Positions 45,665 through 55,125 of a DNA stretch of 64,000 bases are shown here, piece by piece. The notes under the pieces were generated by a model. That model saw only the letters and a program-made list of their open reading frames with translations, did not search any database and was not told where the DNA came from. The translations under genes and the position numbers were made by a program. The stretch spans positions 4,402,001-4,466,000 of the forward strand of contig NZ_CP043474.1 of the NCBI RefSeq assembly GCF_008329645.1, read 5' to 3'. Each line of letters starts with the position of its first letter. The first letter of the stretch is position 1. The stretch is from Mycolicibacterium grossiae (GTDB lineage Bacteria > Actinomycetota > Actinomycetes > Mycobacteriales > Mycobacteriaceae).

Positions 45665-46300
45665 ATGACGATGGCGCGAGACGATGCGCACTTCTACCGA
45701 CCCGCCGAGGGCACCGGTCTCCCCCACGACCCGTTCAACGCCATCGTGGGTCCGCGGCCGATCGGCTGGATCTCGACCGTCGATGCCGCGGGAATCCGAA
45801 ACCTGGCGCCGTACAGCTTCTTCAACGGCTTCAACTACCACCCGCCGATCATCGGCTTCAGTTCGATCGGCTGGAAGGACAGCGTCGCCAACGCCGAGGC
45901 GACCGGTGAGTTCGTCTGGAACCTGGCCACGCGGGCACTGGCCGAGCCGATGAACGCCACGTCGGCCGCCGTGGCGGCCGACGTCGACGAGTTCGACCGC
46001 AGCGGTCTGACGGCGGCGCCGTCCCGCGAGGTGACGGCGCCGCGCGTCCTGGAGAGCCCGGTGAACTTCGAATGCCGGGTGACGCAACTGATTCGGCTCG
46101 CCGACGTCGACGGCAGCGAGGTCGACTCCTGGCTCGTTCTCGGCCAGGTGGTCGCCGTGCACATCGACCGCGAGCACCTGGTGGACGGCGTGTACGACAC
46201 CTACGGCGCGCGCCCGATCCTGCGGGCCGGCGGCCCGGCGAACTACGCCGAGATCGGCCCGGACGACAAGTTCGAGATGGTCCGCCCGGACGACCGGTGA
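45665..46300 (+). CDS. Flavin reductase-like (DIM6/NTAB) FMN-binding protein
   Basis: The product is 211 aa with aggaagg upstream. It is a split-barrel flavoprotein: FNAIVGPRPIGWISTVDAAG at the FMN site, NLAPYSFFNGFNYHPPIIGF, and a C-terminal block YDTYGARPILRAGGPANYAEI that is seen in the longer members. It probably binds FMN and reduces it or a substrate using NAD(P)H. The partner oxygenase is not obvious here. It is divergent from the exporter. Confidence 0.85.
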   Translation: MTMARDDAHFYRPAEGTGLPHDPFNAIVGPRPIGWISTVDAAGIRNLAPYSFFNGFNYHPPIIGFSSIGWKDSVANAEATGEFVWNLATRALAEPMNATSAAVAADVDEFDRSGLTAAPSREVTAPRVLESPVNFECRVTQLIRLADVDGSEVDSWLVLGQVVAVHIDREHLVDGVYDTYGARPILRAGGPANYAEIGPDDKFEMVRPDDR

Positions 46301-46419
46301 ATCGGACGCGGGCACCAGGCGTTCCACCGTGACGACCACCCCTTCGTGACGGCCAGCCCTGCGCGGGTCCTGCGTCCGCCACTCGGCGTCCCCATGCGTC
46401 CCGACCGGAAGCGAGCACC

Positions 46420-47322
46420 GTGTCCCTCCTGTCCACCCCGCTGATCGCCGACGCACTCGCCCGGCTCTTCGCGAGAGCCGTCACTCCCCGACCACGGGTG
46501 CGGCTTCCCGAGATCGCGGTGCCGACGACGACGGTCGGCATTCCCACCCGGCACGGCGACGTCGAGGCGACCATCTACCGCCCGGCCACCGCCATCGGCG
46601 CACCGGTCTACGTCAACGTGCACGGCGGCGGCTTCGTGGTGGGGCACCGCGAGCAGGACGACCCCTGGTGCCGGTATCTCGCCGACCGGGCCGGCGTCAC
46701 CGTGGTGAACGTCGACTACGTCCTGGCACCGCACCGGCGCTTCCCCGCCCCGGTAGAACAGGTGCACGACGTCCTGCGATGGGCGGCGGACGACGGACGC
46801 GACTGGGATGGCGCGCGGCTCTGCGTCGGCGGGCAGAGCGCCGGCGGCAACCTCGCGGCGGGCGCCGCCCGGCTCGCCCTGCGGTCCGGCGGGCCCGCCA
46901 TTGCGCTGCAGGTGGTGCATTACGCGCCACTGGATCTCGTCACGGCGACCGCCGACAAGCCGAGCCCCCTCGGCGACGGAGCCGTCATGAAGCCGTGGAT
47001 GGGAGCGATCTTCGACACGGCCTACGTGCCGAACCCGGCCCGGCGACGCGACCCGCTGGTCTCGCCGGCCTGGTCCGGAGACGCCGAGGATCTCTCCGGC
47101 ATCGCCCCGGCGCTGATCGTCACCGCCGAGTACGACCGGCTGCGCGACGAGGCGCGGCGCTACGCCGAGCGGCTCGACGCCGTCGGCGCGCTCGTCGAGT
47201 ACCTCGAGGTGCCCGGCGTCGACCACGGCTACAACATCATGAGCGACGCCCCCGACGCCGAGACCGTGACGCGGGACGTCTACGCGCGCATCGCCGCGCA
47301 CGTCACGCGGGCCACCGCCTGA
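46420..47322 (+). CDS. Alpha/beta-hydrolase, HSL-type esterase
   Basis: GTG 46420 gives 300 aa. It belongs to the hormone-sensitive-lipase branch: HGGGFVVGHREQD forms the oxyanion hole, GQSAGGNLA holds the nucleophile Ser, and the acid and base are expected at AEYDRLRDE and VDHGYN. There is no signal peptide. Mycobacteria have many such Lip-type esterases. It is convergent with the RpiB-type isomerase gene at the end of the polyol operon; the two stops are 9 bp apart. Confidence 0.88.
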   Translation: MSLLSTPLIADALARLFARAVTPRPRVRLPEIAVPTTTVGIPTRHGDVEATIYRPATAIGAPVYVNVHGGGFVVGHREQDDPWCRYLADRAGVTVVNVDYVLAPHRRFPAPVEQVHDVLRWAADDGRDWDGARLCVGGQSAGGNLAAGAARLALRSGGPAIALQVVHYAPLDLVTATADKPSPLGDGAVMKPWMGAIFDTAYVPNPARRRDPLVSPAWSGDAEDLSGIAPALIVTAEYDRLRDEARRYAERLDAVGALVEYLEVPGVDHGYNIMSDAPDAETVTRDVYARIAAHVTRATA

Positions 47323-47331
47323 CGGCGGCGG

Positions 47332-47799
47332 CTACTGCGCGACGGGCTCGTAGGAGCAGATCGCGTCGACCTTGTCGGCGGACTTGCTGTTCGGGTCGAA
47401 CTCGTAGCCCAGCCATTCCCTGGCCAGCCGGCGCGCCAGTTCGAGGCCGATCACGCGCTGCCCGAAGCACAGCACCTGGGCGTTGTTGCTGAGCACCGAC
47501 CGCTCGACGGAGAACCCGTCGTGCGCGGTGACGGCCCGGATGCCGGGCACCTTGTTGGCGCTGATCGCGACGCCGAGTCCGGTGCCGCACACCAGCAGTG
47601 CGCGATCGGCCTTGCCCTCGGCCACCAGCCGTGCCGCCGCGACCGCGATGTGCGGATACGCGGTGTCCTCCTCGGTGCCCACGCCCACGTCGGTCACCTC
47701 GGCCACCCGCGGGTCCGCGTTCAGGTCGCCCTTGAGCGTCTCCTTGTACTCGTAACCGGCGTCGTCGGAGCCGACGACGATCCGCAGGGGCTTGCTCAT
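47332..47799 (-). CDS. RpiB-type sugar-phosphate isomerase (candidate D-erythrulose-4-phosphate isomerase)
   Basis: The product is 155 aa; its ATG overlaps the kinase stop (ATGA). It has the RpiB/LacAB fold: IVVGSDDAGYEYKE, LVCGTGLGVAISANKVPGI with the catalytic Cys region, and TAHDGFSVERSVLSNNAQVL. In the tetritol pathways known in Mycobacterium smegmatis such an isomerase (DerI) turns D-erythrulose 4-phosphate into D-erythrose 4-phosphate. It is the last gene of this polyol operon, after a DAK-type kinase, so that role is likely. Plain ribose-5-phosphate isomerase is the alternative. Confidence 0.8.
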   Translation of the reverse strand: MSKPLRIVVGSDDAGYEYKETLKGDLNADPRVAEVTDVGVGTEEDTAYPHIAVAAARLVAEGKADRALLVCGTGLGVAISANKVPGIRAVTAHDGFSVERSVLSNNAQVLCFGQRVIGLELARRLAREWLGYEFDPNSKSADKVDAICSYEPVAQ

Positions 47800-49553
47800 T
47801 TCCCGTCCTCCTTCGCGCTGCGCGCGTAGCTCTCGGCGACCGTCCGGGCGCACATCGCCAGCGACGTGGCCCCCGCGTCGGGGGTGCCGACGCTGCGCTC
47901 GGCGAGCGGTCGCGCGCGCCCGACCTTCGGGCGCATGTCCGCGGTGGCCTTGGCCGCGTCGGTGGCGACCTCGGCCGCGGCACGCCAGGCGTCCTGCCAG
48001 TCGCTGCCGTCACCGACGCGGCGTTCCAGTTCCTCGGTGAAGGGCAGCAGCGCGTCGAGCATCGTCTTGTCGCCCGGCGACGCGCCGCCCAGTCGGATCA
48101 ACGCGTCGTAGCCGTCGCGCATGCCCGCGGCCACGGTCGCCGATTCCGGCGTGCCGGTATCGCCGAGCCGCGCGCCGAGTGCGGTCAGCAGTGCGCCCCA
48201 GAGCACGCCGGACGTCCCGCCGGCCTTGGCCGCCCACGCCTTGCCCGCCGCGGCGAGCGTAGAGCCCGGCCCGGCACCGTCGGCGACGGCCTCGGCGGCG
48301 GCGGCGCTGGCCGCCGTGGAGCCCTTGACCATGCCGCGGCCGTGGTCGCCGTCACCGGCCACGGCGTCGATGCGGCCCAGTTCGTCCTCCACCCCGGCGA
48401 GCATGGTCGCGATGGCGTCGAGCGCTCGGGCGATGCGCGCCGCGGCGGCGCGGCCCTCGTCGTCGGAGAGGGCCGCGAGGTCCACCACCGGCGCGGCGGC
48501 GTCGGCCGCGGCGTCGGTACGCACGGCCGCCGAATCCGACTGTGCCGCAGCACCCTTGCGGTAGGCCGGGCTGTCGGCCGGTGCCCGCCAGTACCGCTCC
48601 AGCTCATCGTCCAGCCACATCACCGTCAGCGAGCAGCCCGCCATGTCGAGGCTGGTCACCAGCTCCCCGACCTCCGGCTCGATCACCTCGTAGCCACGCT
48701 CGCGCAGCAGCCGCGACACCGTGCCCCACACGACGAAGAGTTCCTCGTACTTGGTGCGACCCAGCCCGTTGAGGATGACGGCGATGCGCGTGCCGTGGGC
48801 AGCGCCGTCGGCGGCCTCGTAGTCGCCCAGCACCCCGTCGACGAGGGTGTGCGCCAGCCGTTCGGCCGTTGGCATTTCCTCGTCGGCCACGCCCGGCTCG
48901 CCGTGGATGCCCAGGCCGAGGCCCATGTGTCCCTCGGGCACCGTGAATAGCGGATGGTCCGCGCCGGGCAGCGTGCAGCCGTCGAACGCCACACCGAGCG
49001 TGCGGGTGGCGGCGTTGGCCGCCTCGGCCACCCGGATGACACCGGCCAGGTCGAGGCCCTCCTCGGCCGCTGCGCTGGCGCACTTGAACACCGTGAAGTC
49101 CCCGGCGATGCCGCGGCGCTTGGTCTCCTCGCCCTGCGGGGCGCTCGCCACGTCGTCGGTGACGGCGAAGTACGCCGCCTCGATGCCCTCGCTGCGCAAC
49201 TGGTCCACGGCGAGGGTGAAGTTCATGACGTCACCGGCGTAATTGCCGGTGGTGAGCAGGACGCCCGCATCCCCGTGCGCGGCGCGCGCGACCGAGGCGG
49301 CCTCCTCGGCCGACGGCGAGGTGAAGATGTTGCCGACCACCGCGCCGTCGGCGAATCCCGTTCCCACGGTGCCGCAGAACGCCGGATAGTGGCCGGATCC
49401 GCCGCCGATCACCACGGCGACCTTGCCGGGACGGGTCTCGTATGCCCGCACGACGCCGCCGGGGACGCCGACGACGTAGCGCGCGTTGGCGTCGAGGAAA
49501 CCCACCAGCATGTCCTCGGTGAAGCGGGCGGGATCGTTGAACAGCTTCGTCAT
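47796..49553 (-). CDS. DAK-family dihydroxyacetone/erythrulose kinase
   Basis: The product is 585 aa. The DhaK domain (1 to about 335) shows VVIGGGSGHYPAFCGTVG and the substrate-binding histidine region LGLGIHGEPGVADEE. The DhaL domain (about 375-585) binds ATP and metals through AGDGDHGRGM and GGTSGVLWG. The fusion is the ATP-dependent type. In M. smegmatis a homologue (DerK) phosphorylates D-erythrulose. Coupling by 4-nt overlaps to the ATPase gene before and the isomerase after supports a short-polyol pathway. Dihydroxyacetone is the alternative substrate. Confidence 0.87.
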   Translation of the reverse strand: MTKLFNDPARFTEDMLVGFLDANARYVVGVPGGVVRAYETRPGKVAVVIGGGSGHYPAFCGTVGTGFADGAVVGNIFTSPSAEEAASVARAAHGDAGVLLTTGNYAGDVMNFTLAVDQLRSEGIEAAYFAVTDDVASAPQGEETKRRGIAGDFTVFKCASAAAEEGLDLAGVIRVAEAANAATRTLGVAFDGCTLPGADHPLFTVPEGHMGLGLGIHGEPGVADEEMPTAERLAHTLVDGVLGDYEAADGAAHGTRIAVILNGLGRTKYEELFVVWGTVSRLLRERGYEVIEPEVGELVTSLDMAGCSLTVMWLDDELERYWRAPADSPAYRKGAAAQSDSAAVRTDAAADAAAPVVDLAALSDDEGRAAAARIARALDAIATMLAGVEDELGRIDAVAGDGDHGRGMVKGSTAASAAAAEAVADGAGPGSTLAAAGKAWAAKAGGTSGVLWGALLTALGARLGDTGTPESATVAAGMRDGYDALIRLGGASPGDKTMLDALLPFTEELERRVGDGSDWQDAWRAAAEVATDAAKATADMRPKVGRARPLAERSVGTPDAGATSLAMCARTVAESYARSAKEDGK

Positions 49554-50683
49554 CGCAGCCGCTCCCCCGTGCCGGCGTCGAACAGGTACACCCGTTCGGC
49601 CGGGGCGGTCACGACCACCTTCTGCTCGGGCTGGTACTCCTCGGCTGCGGGCGTCTGCACGACGATGCCGTCCTCCATGCCCGCGACGGTACTGGTGGCC
49701 AGACCGAATTCGAGCAGGTGCTCGAAGTAGGCGACGGTGACCGCGACGCCGGATCCGGCAGGCACATCGGCTGACAGTGCGCAATCCTGCGGCCGGATGC
49801 CCACGGTGACCTCGGTGCCGTCGGCGACGGACGTCGCCGTCGTCTCGAGTGACCCGGCGCCGGAGCCGATCTCGACGCGGGTCCGCCCGTCGGCCACCCG
49901 TGCGACACCGCGGACGACGTTGATCTGCGGTTCGCCGACGAACTGGGCGACGAACAGGTTCGCCGGATCGTCGAACACCTCGTCCGGCGTGCCGAACTGT
50001 TGCACCACGCCCGCGTCCATCACGGCGAGGCGGTCGGCCAGTGACAGCGCCTCCACCTGATCGTGGGTGACGACGATCGTGGTGTAGCCGAATTCCCGCT
50101 GCAGCACCTTCAGTTCGCGCCGCACCCGCTGCCGGGCCGAGGCATCGAGGTGGCTGAGTGGCTCGTCGAGCAGCAGCACCGGTGGGTTGCGCACCAGCGC
50201 GCGCGCCAGCGCCACGCGCTGCTTCTGCCCGCTGGACAGGCCCGCGGGCCGCAGACCGAGCAGATCGTCCATCTCGAGCCGCGCACTGATCGAGTCGACC
50301 ATCTGCTCTGCGCCGGCGACCTTGCGCGCCTTCAGGCCGTACAGCAGGTTGTCCCGCACCGACAGCGGCGGGTACAGCGCGTAGCTCTCGAAGCCGACGC
50401 CGATGCCGCGCTTGGCAGCCGGCAGCTGCGAGATCTCGCGATCGCCGATCCTGATCGACCCGCTGGTGACGGTCTCCAACCCGGCGATCATCCGCAGCGT
50501 CGTGGTCTTGCCGCAGCCCGACGGTCCCAGCAGCGCGACGAGTTCCCCGGGCGCGATGTCCAGGTTGATCCCCTTGACGGCCTGGAAGCTCTCCCGTCCG
50601 CGGGCGCTGTAGGTCTTCACCAGGTCGGTGAGCGTCAGGCTCTGGGCGGTGGTGGTCGTGGGGGTGGGAATGGTCGCGGTCAC
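49550..50683 (-). CDS. Sugar/polyol ABC transporter ATPase (MalK/UgpC type), second of two
   Basis: The product is 377 aa; the ATG overlaps the stop of the other ATPase by 4 nt. Motifs: Walker A GPSGCGKTTT, signature LSSGQKQRVALARAL (SSGQK instead of SGGQQ), Walker B VLLLDEPLSHLDASA, H-loop THDQVEAL, and a TOBE domain from about residue 240. The Q-loop region reads FESYALYP, with Glu in place of the usual Gln, as in the partner ATPase. Two different ATPases in one operon suggest a heterodimer, as in glycerol and some polyol importers. Confidence 0.87.
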   Translation of the reverse strand: MTATIPTPTTTTAQSLTLTDLVKTYSARGRESFQAVKGINLDIAPGELVALLGPSGCGKTTTLRMIAGLETVTSGSIRIGDREISQLPAAKRGIGVGFESYALYPPLSVRDNLLYGLKARKVAGAEQMVDSISARLEMDDLLGLRPAGLSSGQKQRVALARALVRNPPVLLLDEPLSHLDASARQRVRRELKVLQREFGYTTIVVTHDQVEALSLADRLAVMDAGVVQQFGTPDEVFDDPANLFVAQFVGEPQINVVRGVARVADGRTRVEIGSGAGSLETTATSVADGTEVTVGIRPQDCALSADVPAGSGVAVTVAYFEHLLEFGLATSTVAGMEDGIVVQTPAAEEYQPEQKVVVTAPAERVYLFDAGTGERLR

Positions 50684-51822
50684 TCCGCTGCCTCCAGGAT
50701 CTGGTCGTGGGCACCGAGCCGCCGGGTGTCGCCGTCACCGGCGTCACCGCCCGGGTCCGGCTGGGCGGCGAAGACGTGGACGTCGGCATCGGCGACGGTC
50801 ATCGACACCTCACTGCCCTCGCCGACGCCCTCCCTGCCGGACGCCAGCACGATGAGCTGTTCGCCGCCGATGGCGACGGTCAGCTCGACGTTGCGGCCCA
50901 GCCGCTCGGCCAGTCGCACGGTGCCGCGCAGGTGTCCGTCGCCGGCGACGTGCACGTCGCACGGCCGCAGGCCCACGCGTACCCGGTCACCCGAGCTGAC
51001 GGTGACGTCCGGGGGCACGGGCACGTCGAACGAGCCGTCCCCGGTCGCGCTACCGAGCCGGATCCGGCTGCCGTCGACGACGCCGTCGAGGAGGTTGATC
51101 TCGGGCTGGCCGAGGGCCTTGGCGACGAACGTGTCGGCGGGCGAGCGCCAGATCTCCTCCGGCGTGCCGATCTGCACCAGCCTGCCGTGACGCATCACCG
51201 CGATGCGGTCACCGAGCGCGAGCGCCTCCTGGTAGTCGTGGGTGACGTAGATCGTCGTCGTGCTCGACATGGCGCCCAGCTGCTTGAGTTCGGCACGCAT
51301 CGCCGCGCGCAGCTTGGCGTCGAGGTGGCTGAGCGGCTCGTCGAGCAGGTAGACGTCGGCCGGACGGACCAGCACCCGGCCCAGCGCGACGCGCTGGCGC
51401 TGGCCGTTGGACAGCTCGCGCGGGAAGCGCTTGAGCAGGTGGTCGATGCCGAGCGTGGTGGTCACCTGCTTGATGCGCTCGGTCTGCTGCGCGTCGGTGT
51501 AGCGGCCGGTGCGCCCCGACTTCAACGGCGACGCCAGGTTCTCGCTCACCGTCTTCTGCGGGTACAGTGCGTAGCTCTCGAACGCCATCGCCACGTTGCG
51601 GTGGTAGGGCTCGACCGCGGTGACGTCCGTGCCGCCGATGGTGACCGAGCCGCCGTCGATGTCGACGAGGCCCGCCACGGACTTCAGCGTGGTGGTCTTG
51701 CCGGCGCCGCTGGGGCCGAGGATGACGAAGAACTCGCCGTTGGCGATGTCGACGCTGAGATCATCCACCGCCTGGGTCTTGCCGTAGGCCTTGGACAGCC
51801 CCTTGAGGGACAAAGTAGCCAT
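50680..51822 (-). CDS. Sugar/polyol ABC transporter ATPase, first of two
   Basis: The product is 380 aa; its ATG overlaps the permease stop by 1 nt (TGATG). Walker A GPSGAGKTTT, signature LSNGQRQRVALGRVL, Walker B VYLLDEPLSHLDAKL, H-loop THDYQEAL, and a C-terminal TOBE domain. The Q-loop reads FESYALYPQ. The signature deviates from SGGQ, as does that of its partner in another way. It forms the energy unit with the following ATPase for import through the two permeases upstream. Confidence 0.87.
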   Translation of the reverse strand: MATLSLKGLSKAYGKTQAVDDLSVDIANGEFFVILGPSGAGKTTTLKSVAGLVDIDGGSVTIGGTDVTAVEPYHRNVAMAFESYALYPQKTVSENLASPLKSGRTGRYTDAQQTERIKQVTTTLGIDHLLKRFPRELSNGQRQRVALGRVLVRPADVYLLDEPLSHLDAKLRAAMRAELKQLGAMSSTTTIYVTHDYQEALALGDRIAVMRHGRLVQIGTPEEIWRSPADTFVAKALGQPEINLLDGVVDGSRIRLGSATGDGSFDVPVPPDVTVSSGDRVRVGLRPCDVHVAGDGHLRGTVRLAERLGRNVELTVAIGGEQLIVLASGREGVGEGSEVSMTVADADVHVFAAQPDPGGDAGDGDTRRLGAHDQILEAAE

Positions 51823-52700
51823 CAGGCCTTCACCGCCCCGAAGGACAGGCCGCGCACCAGGTACCGCTGGATGGTGAGCGCGAGGACCAGCGGTGGGAGC
51901 GCCGCGATGAGCGCCGCCGCCGCGGTGAGGTTGTAGTAGGCCTGGCCGCCGCCGCCGAGGAACTTGGTGATGGCGACGGTGACGGTACCGGCGTTGCTGT
52001 CGGCGAGGATCAGCGGGAACACGTAGTTGTTCCACGCGAAGATGAAAGCCAGCAGCGCCGCCGCGGCGATGCCGGGCCGCACGATCGGCAGCGCGACCAT
52101 CAGGAAGGCGCGTCGCCGCGTGTAACCGTCCAGCAGCGCGGCCTGCTCGAGGTCCTCGGGCAGGTCCTGGAAGTAGGACCGCAGGATCCACACCACCAGC
52201 GGCATGGTGACCAACTGCAGCACCCAGATCATCCCGACCTTGGTGTCGAACAGACCGATCTGGTTGTAGATCACGAACAGCGGGACGATCACCATCAACT
52301 CCGGCGCGAACCGGAACGAGAGCATCTGGAACATCAGGTCATTGGAGCCCCGGTACTGCCAGCGCCCCGCGGCGTAGGCGGCCGGGATGCCGATGACGAG
52401 CGAGACGATCACGGCCCCACCGCAGTTCAGCAGGCTGGTGAGCAGCGACGTCTTGAAGTCGACGCTCGTCATCTGCGTGCCCTTGTCGGACAGCACGGTG
52501 GCGAAGTTCGACCATGTCGGGCTGAACTGGAAGTAGGTGGTGGTCTGCTGCTCGGGATTCTTCAGCGCCAGCATCAGCATCCAGAAGATCGGGAACAGCG
52601 AGAAGAGGAACCAGAACACCAGTCCCACGTCGGCGGCCACCGACCCGATGGACAGTCGCTTCTGACCCGGCAGCAGCTCGGATCGGGAAAACAGGGCCAT
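51822..52700 (-). CDS. Carbohydrate ABC transporter permease (MalG/UgpE type)
   Basis: The product is 292 aa with six membrane helices. The EAA loop reads PEDLEQAALLDGYTRRRAFLMVALPIVRPG, and the last helices include FAWNNYVFPLILAD. It starts 3 nt after the partner permease and overlaps the ATPase gene by 1 nt. The long periplasmic segment after helix 1 (YFQFSPTWSNFATVLSDKG) is normal for this type. Confidence 0.88.
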   Translation of the reverse strand: MALFSRSELLPGQKRLSIGSVAADVGLVFWFLFSLFPIFWMLMLALKNPEQQTTTYFQFSPTWSNFATVLSDKGTQMTSVDFKTSLLTSLLNCGGAVIVSLVIGIPAAYAAGRWQYRGSNDLMFQMLSFRFAPELMVIVPLFVIYNQIGLFDTKVGMIWVLQLVTMPLVVWILRSYFQDLPEDLEQAALLDGYTRRRAFLMVALPIVRPGIAAAALLAFIFAWNNYVFPLILADSNAGTVTVAITKFLGGGGQAYYNLTAAAALIAALPPLVLALTIQRYLVRGLSFGAVKA

Positions 52701-52703
52701 GCG

Positions 52704-53660
52704 TCAGGACTCCGCTCCGGCAGCTCGACGCTGCGCCTTGCCGAGCACGCTCACCAGGTAGCGCGCGGTGATGAACACGATGATCCAGAGCAGCAACATG
52801 TAGGTACTGCCCCGGGAGTAGTCGAGGTTGATGATCGAATCCTCGAAGGCGCCGATCTGCAGGGACCGGGTGGCGACGCCGGGGCCGCCCGCGGTGAGCA
52901 CGTAGATGTGGTCGAAGACCTTGAGGTTGTCCATGAACCGGAAGATGACGGCGACCAGGATGTAGGGCCACAGCATCGGCAGCATGAGCTTGCGGAACAT
53001 GTAGAACCAGTTGGCGCCGTCGACCTCGGACGCCTCGAACGGTTCCTTGGGCAGCGACCGGATGCCGGCCAGCACGAGGATGGCCACGAACGGGGTGAAG
53101 ATCCAGACGTCGACGAGGACGACCGAGAACAGGGCGTTGCCCGCGGACAGCCAGTCGAACGTGTTGCCCAGCCCCAGAACGTGATTGAGGATGCCGAACT
53201 GGGGGTTGAACATCAGCTTCCAGATCACGCCCGCAATCACCGGCGCGATCATCAGCGGGAGGATCAACACCTTCTCGAAGATCTTGCCGATGATCGACGA
53301 GCGATTGAGCAGCAGCGCGAGCCCGACGCCGAGCACCGTCTCGACCGCGGTGGCGGCCACCGCGAACGTCAGCGTGACCTGGACGCTCTTCCAGAACACC
53401 TGGTCGCCGAGGACCGAGGCGAAGTTCTGGAACCACACGAAGTGCGGATTCGGATTCACCGCAGCGTAATTGAGGAAGGCGTAGTAGGCACCCACCACGA
53501 ACGGGTAGAGGATCCCGATCACGATCACCAGGGCGGGGATCGACAGCAGATAGGGCCTCAGCGAGCGGCGCCAGGCGGGCACCTCGGGCAGGGTGCGGCG
53601 GGACGCCGCGGCGGGCTGGTCCGGCGAGGTGGCCGGCGCCTTCGGGGTCTGGGTCGTCAC
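52704..53660 (-). CDS. Carbohydrate ABC transporter permease (MalF/UgpA type)
   Basis: GTG 53660 gives 318 aa; the start was placed there because the frame upstream overlaps the binding-protein gene. About 35 hydrophilic residues precede helix 1 (YLLSIPALVIVIGILYPFVV). The EAA loop is PFEASEVDGANWFYMFRKLMLPML. The block FDHIYVLTAGGPGVATRSL before the last helices is typical of UgpA-type permeases. It pairs with the MalG-type permease next in the operon. Confidence 0.87.
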   Translation of the reverse strand: MTTQTPKAPATSPDQPAAASRRTLPEVPAWRRSLRPYLLSIPALVIVIGILYPFVVGAYYAFLNYAAVNPNPHFVWFQNFASVLGDQVFWKSVQVTLTFAVAATAVETVLGVGLALLLNRSSIIGKIFEKVLILPLMIAPVIAGVIWKLMFNPQFGILNHVLGLGNTFDWLSAGNALFSVVLVDVWIFTPFVAILVLAGIRSLPKEPFEASEVDGANWFYMFRKLMLPMLWPYILVAVIFRFMDNLKVFDHIYVLTAGGPGVATRSLQIGAFEDSIINLDYSRGSTYMLLLWIIVFITARYLVSVLGKAQRRAAGAES

Positions 53661-53692
53661 GAGGGGTCCTGTTCGGCCATCGGCCACGGCTC

Positions 53693-55111
53693 CTAGAGGT
53701 TGACCTTGGAGGTGTTGGTCTTGGCGAGGCTGCGGAGCCTCGTCGCGGCGTCGTCCCCGCCGTAGATGTCCTGCAGCGCCACCGCCCAGTTCTGCGTCGT
53801 ATCGAAGAACTTCTTCTGGGGGGTGAACTGGATCTTGGACTGGCCGATGACGGTCTCGAACGCCTCGAGGTAGCCGTACTGGTCGGCGGCGACCTGCTTG
53901 AAGGTGGTGTCGAACACCGACTTGCGGACGGGGTCGGCGTAAGTGCCACCCCGGACGGCCTTGTTCATCGAGTCCTTGCCGGTGGCCCACTGGATGAACA
54001 GCCATGCGGGCAGCTTGTTGCGCGAGTTCGCGCTCATCGCCCAACTCCAGGTCCACAGGTTCGTCTTGTAGTTGCCGTCCGGTCCGGCGGGCCCCGCGTA
54101 CCAGGCGATGTTGCCGGCCTCCTTGCTCGCACCCGGCTTGTTCTTCGGGTACGTCGCGCTGTCGGCGTCGAACACCATCATCGCCTTGCCGTCACCGAGA
54201 TCGCCGGTGGCGTTCGGGTAGTCGTAGGTGGTCCACGACGTCGGGCCGGCCTGGTGCTGGAGGTCGATCCACTTGCGGGTGAAGTCGATGGCGTCGTCGC
54301 TGTCCATCTCGGCGATCAGTTCCGAGCCGTTCCAGGTGTAGTCGACCGCGCCCTGCCGGGTGTACTGCGTCATGAAGCCGGGGTGGATGGTGGCCCAGGA
54401 CTTCGAGCCGCGTGTCGACAGGCCGTACCGGTTCTCCGAGCGGTCGGTGAGATCGATGGCCAGCTGGATGAAGTCGTCGAGGTTGTCGGGCAGCTTGGTG
54501 ATGCCCTTCTCGTCGAAGATCCGCTTGTTGTAGGCGACGACGTTGTTCTCGAAACCCCACGGGATGGCCCACTGCCCACCGGTTCCGAGCGGGTTGCCCA
54601 GCGTGAAGTCCCAGCGCGTCGAGGTCCGCAGTCCCTCGAAGATGTCCTCGAAGTCGTACTCCGCGCTCGTCGCCGAGGTGTTCTGCAGCCACGGGGTGAG
54701 GTCCTCCACCCAGCCCGGCGGACCGTACTGCCAGATGAAGTAGGCGCCGAGCATGAAGGCATCGTGCTTGCCCGAGCCGCCCGCCAGTTCGGTGTTGAGC
54801 TTCGTGAAGTAGTCGGCCTCCGGCACCAGGTCCACGTTGACGGTGATCCCGGTGAGTTCGGTGAACTCCTTGAGCAGCGGCTGGTAGGACAGCTGGTAGG
54901 GGTGCGGGGTCTGCAGGATGTTGATGGTCGACCCGGCGGCCTTGCGCCAGTCGAAGCCGCCGCCGACCTCGCCTGCGCCGTTCGGGGCGCTGGCCTTGCC
55001 TCCCACTCCGCACGCGGAGAGCACGGGCAGGCTGACGGCGGCGGTACCCGCCAACCCCATGGCGGTGAGCATGTTTCGGCGCGAGAGCCGAGGTCCGGTG
55101 AAGCGTGTCAT
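53693..55111 (-). CDS. ABC transporter sugar/polyol-binding lipoprotein
   Basis: The product is 472 aa. The start LSRRNMLTAMGLAGTAAVSL is a Tat-type signal and LSAC a lipobox, giving a lipid-anchored protein. The mature part is a family-1 type solute-binding fold (INILQTPHPYQLSYQPLLKEFTELTGITV in two parts, then DAFMLGAYFIWQYGPPGWVEDL and PWGFENNVVAYNKRIF). It delivers the substrate to the two permeases downstream. With a dehydrogenase, DAK kinase and isomerase in the operon, the ligand is most likely a four-carbon polyol, but another polyol is possible. Confidence 0.87.
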   Translation of the reverse strand: MTRFTGPRLSRRNMLTAMGLAGTAAVSLPVLSACGVGGKASAPNGAGEVGGGFDWRKAAGSTINILQTPHPYQLSYQPLLKEFTELTGITVNVDLVPEADYFTKLNTELAGGSGKHDAFMLGAYFIWQYGPPGWVEDLTPWLQNTSATSAEYDFEDIFEGLRTSTRWDFTLGNPLGTGGQWAIPWGFENNVVAYNKRIFDEKGITKLPDNLDDFIQLAIDLTDRSENRYGLSTRGSKSWATIHPGFMTQYTRQGAVDYTWNGSELIAEMDSDDAIDFTRKWIDLQHQAGPTSWTTYDYPNATGDLGDGKAMMVFDADSATYPKNKPGASKEAGNIAWYAGPAGPDGNYKTNLWTWSWAMSANSRNKLPAWLFIQWATGKDSMNKAVRGGTYADPVRKSVFDTTFKQVAADQYGYLEAFETVIGQSKIQFTPQKKFFDTTQNWAVALQDIYGGDDAATRLRSLAKTNTSKVNL

Positions 55112-55125
55112 GTCGTCGATGCCTC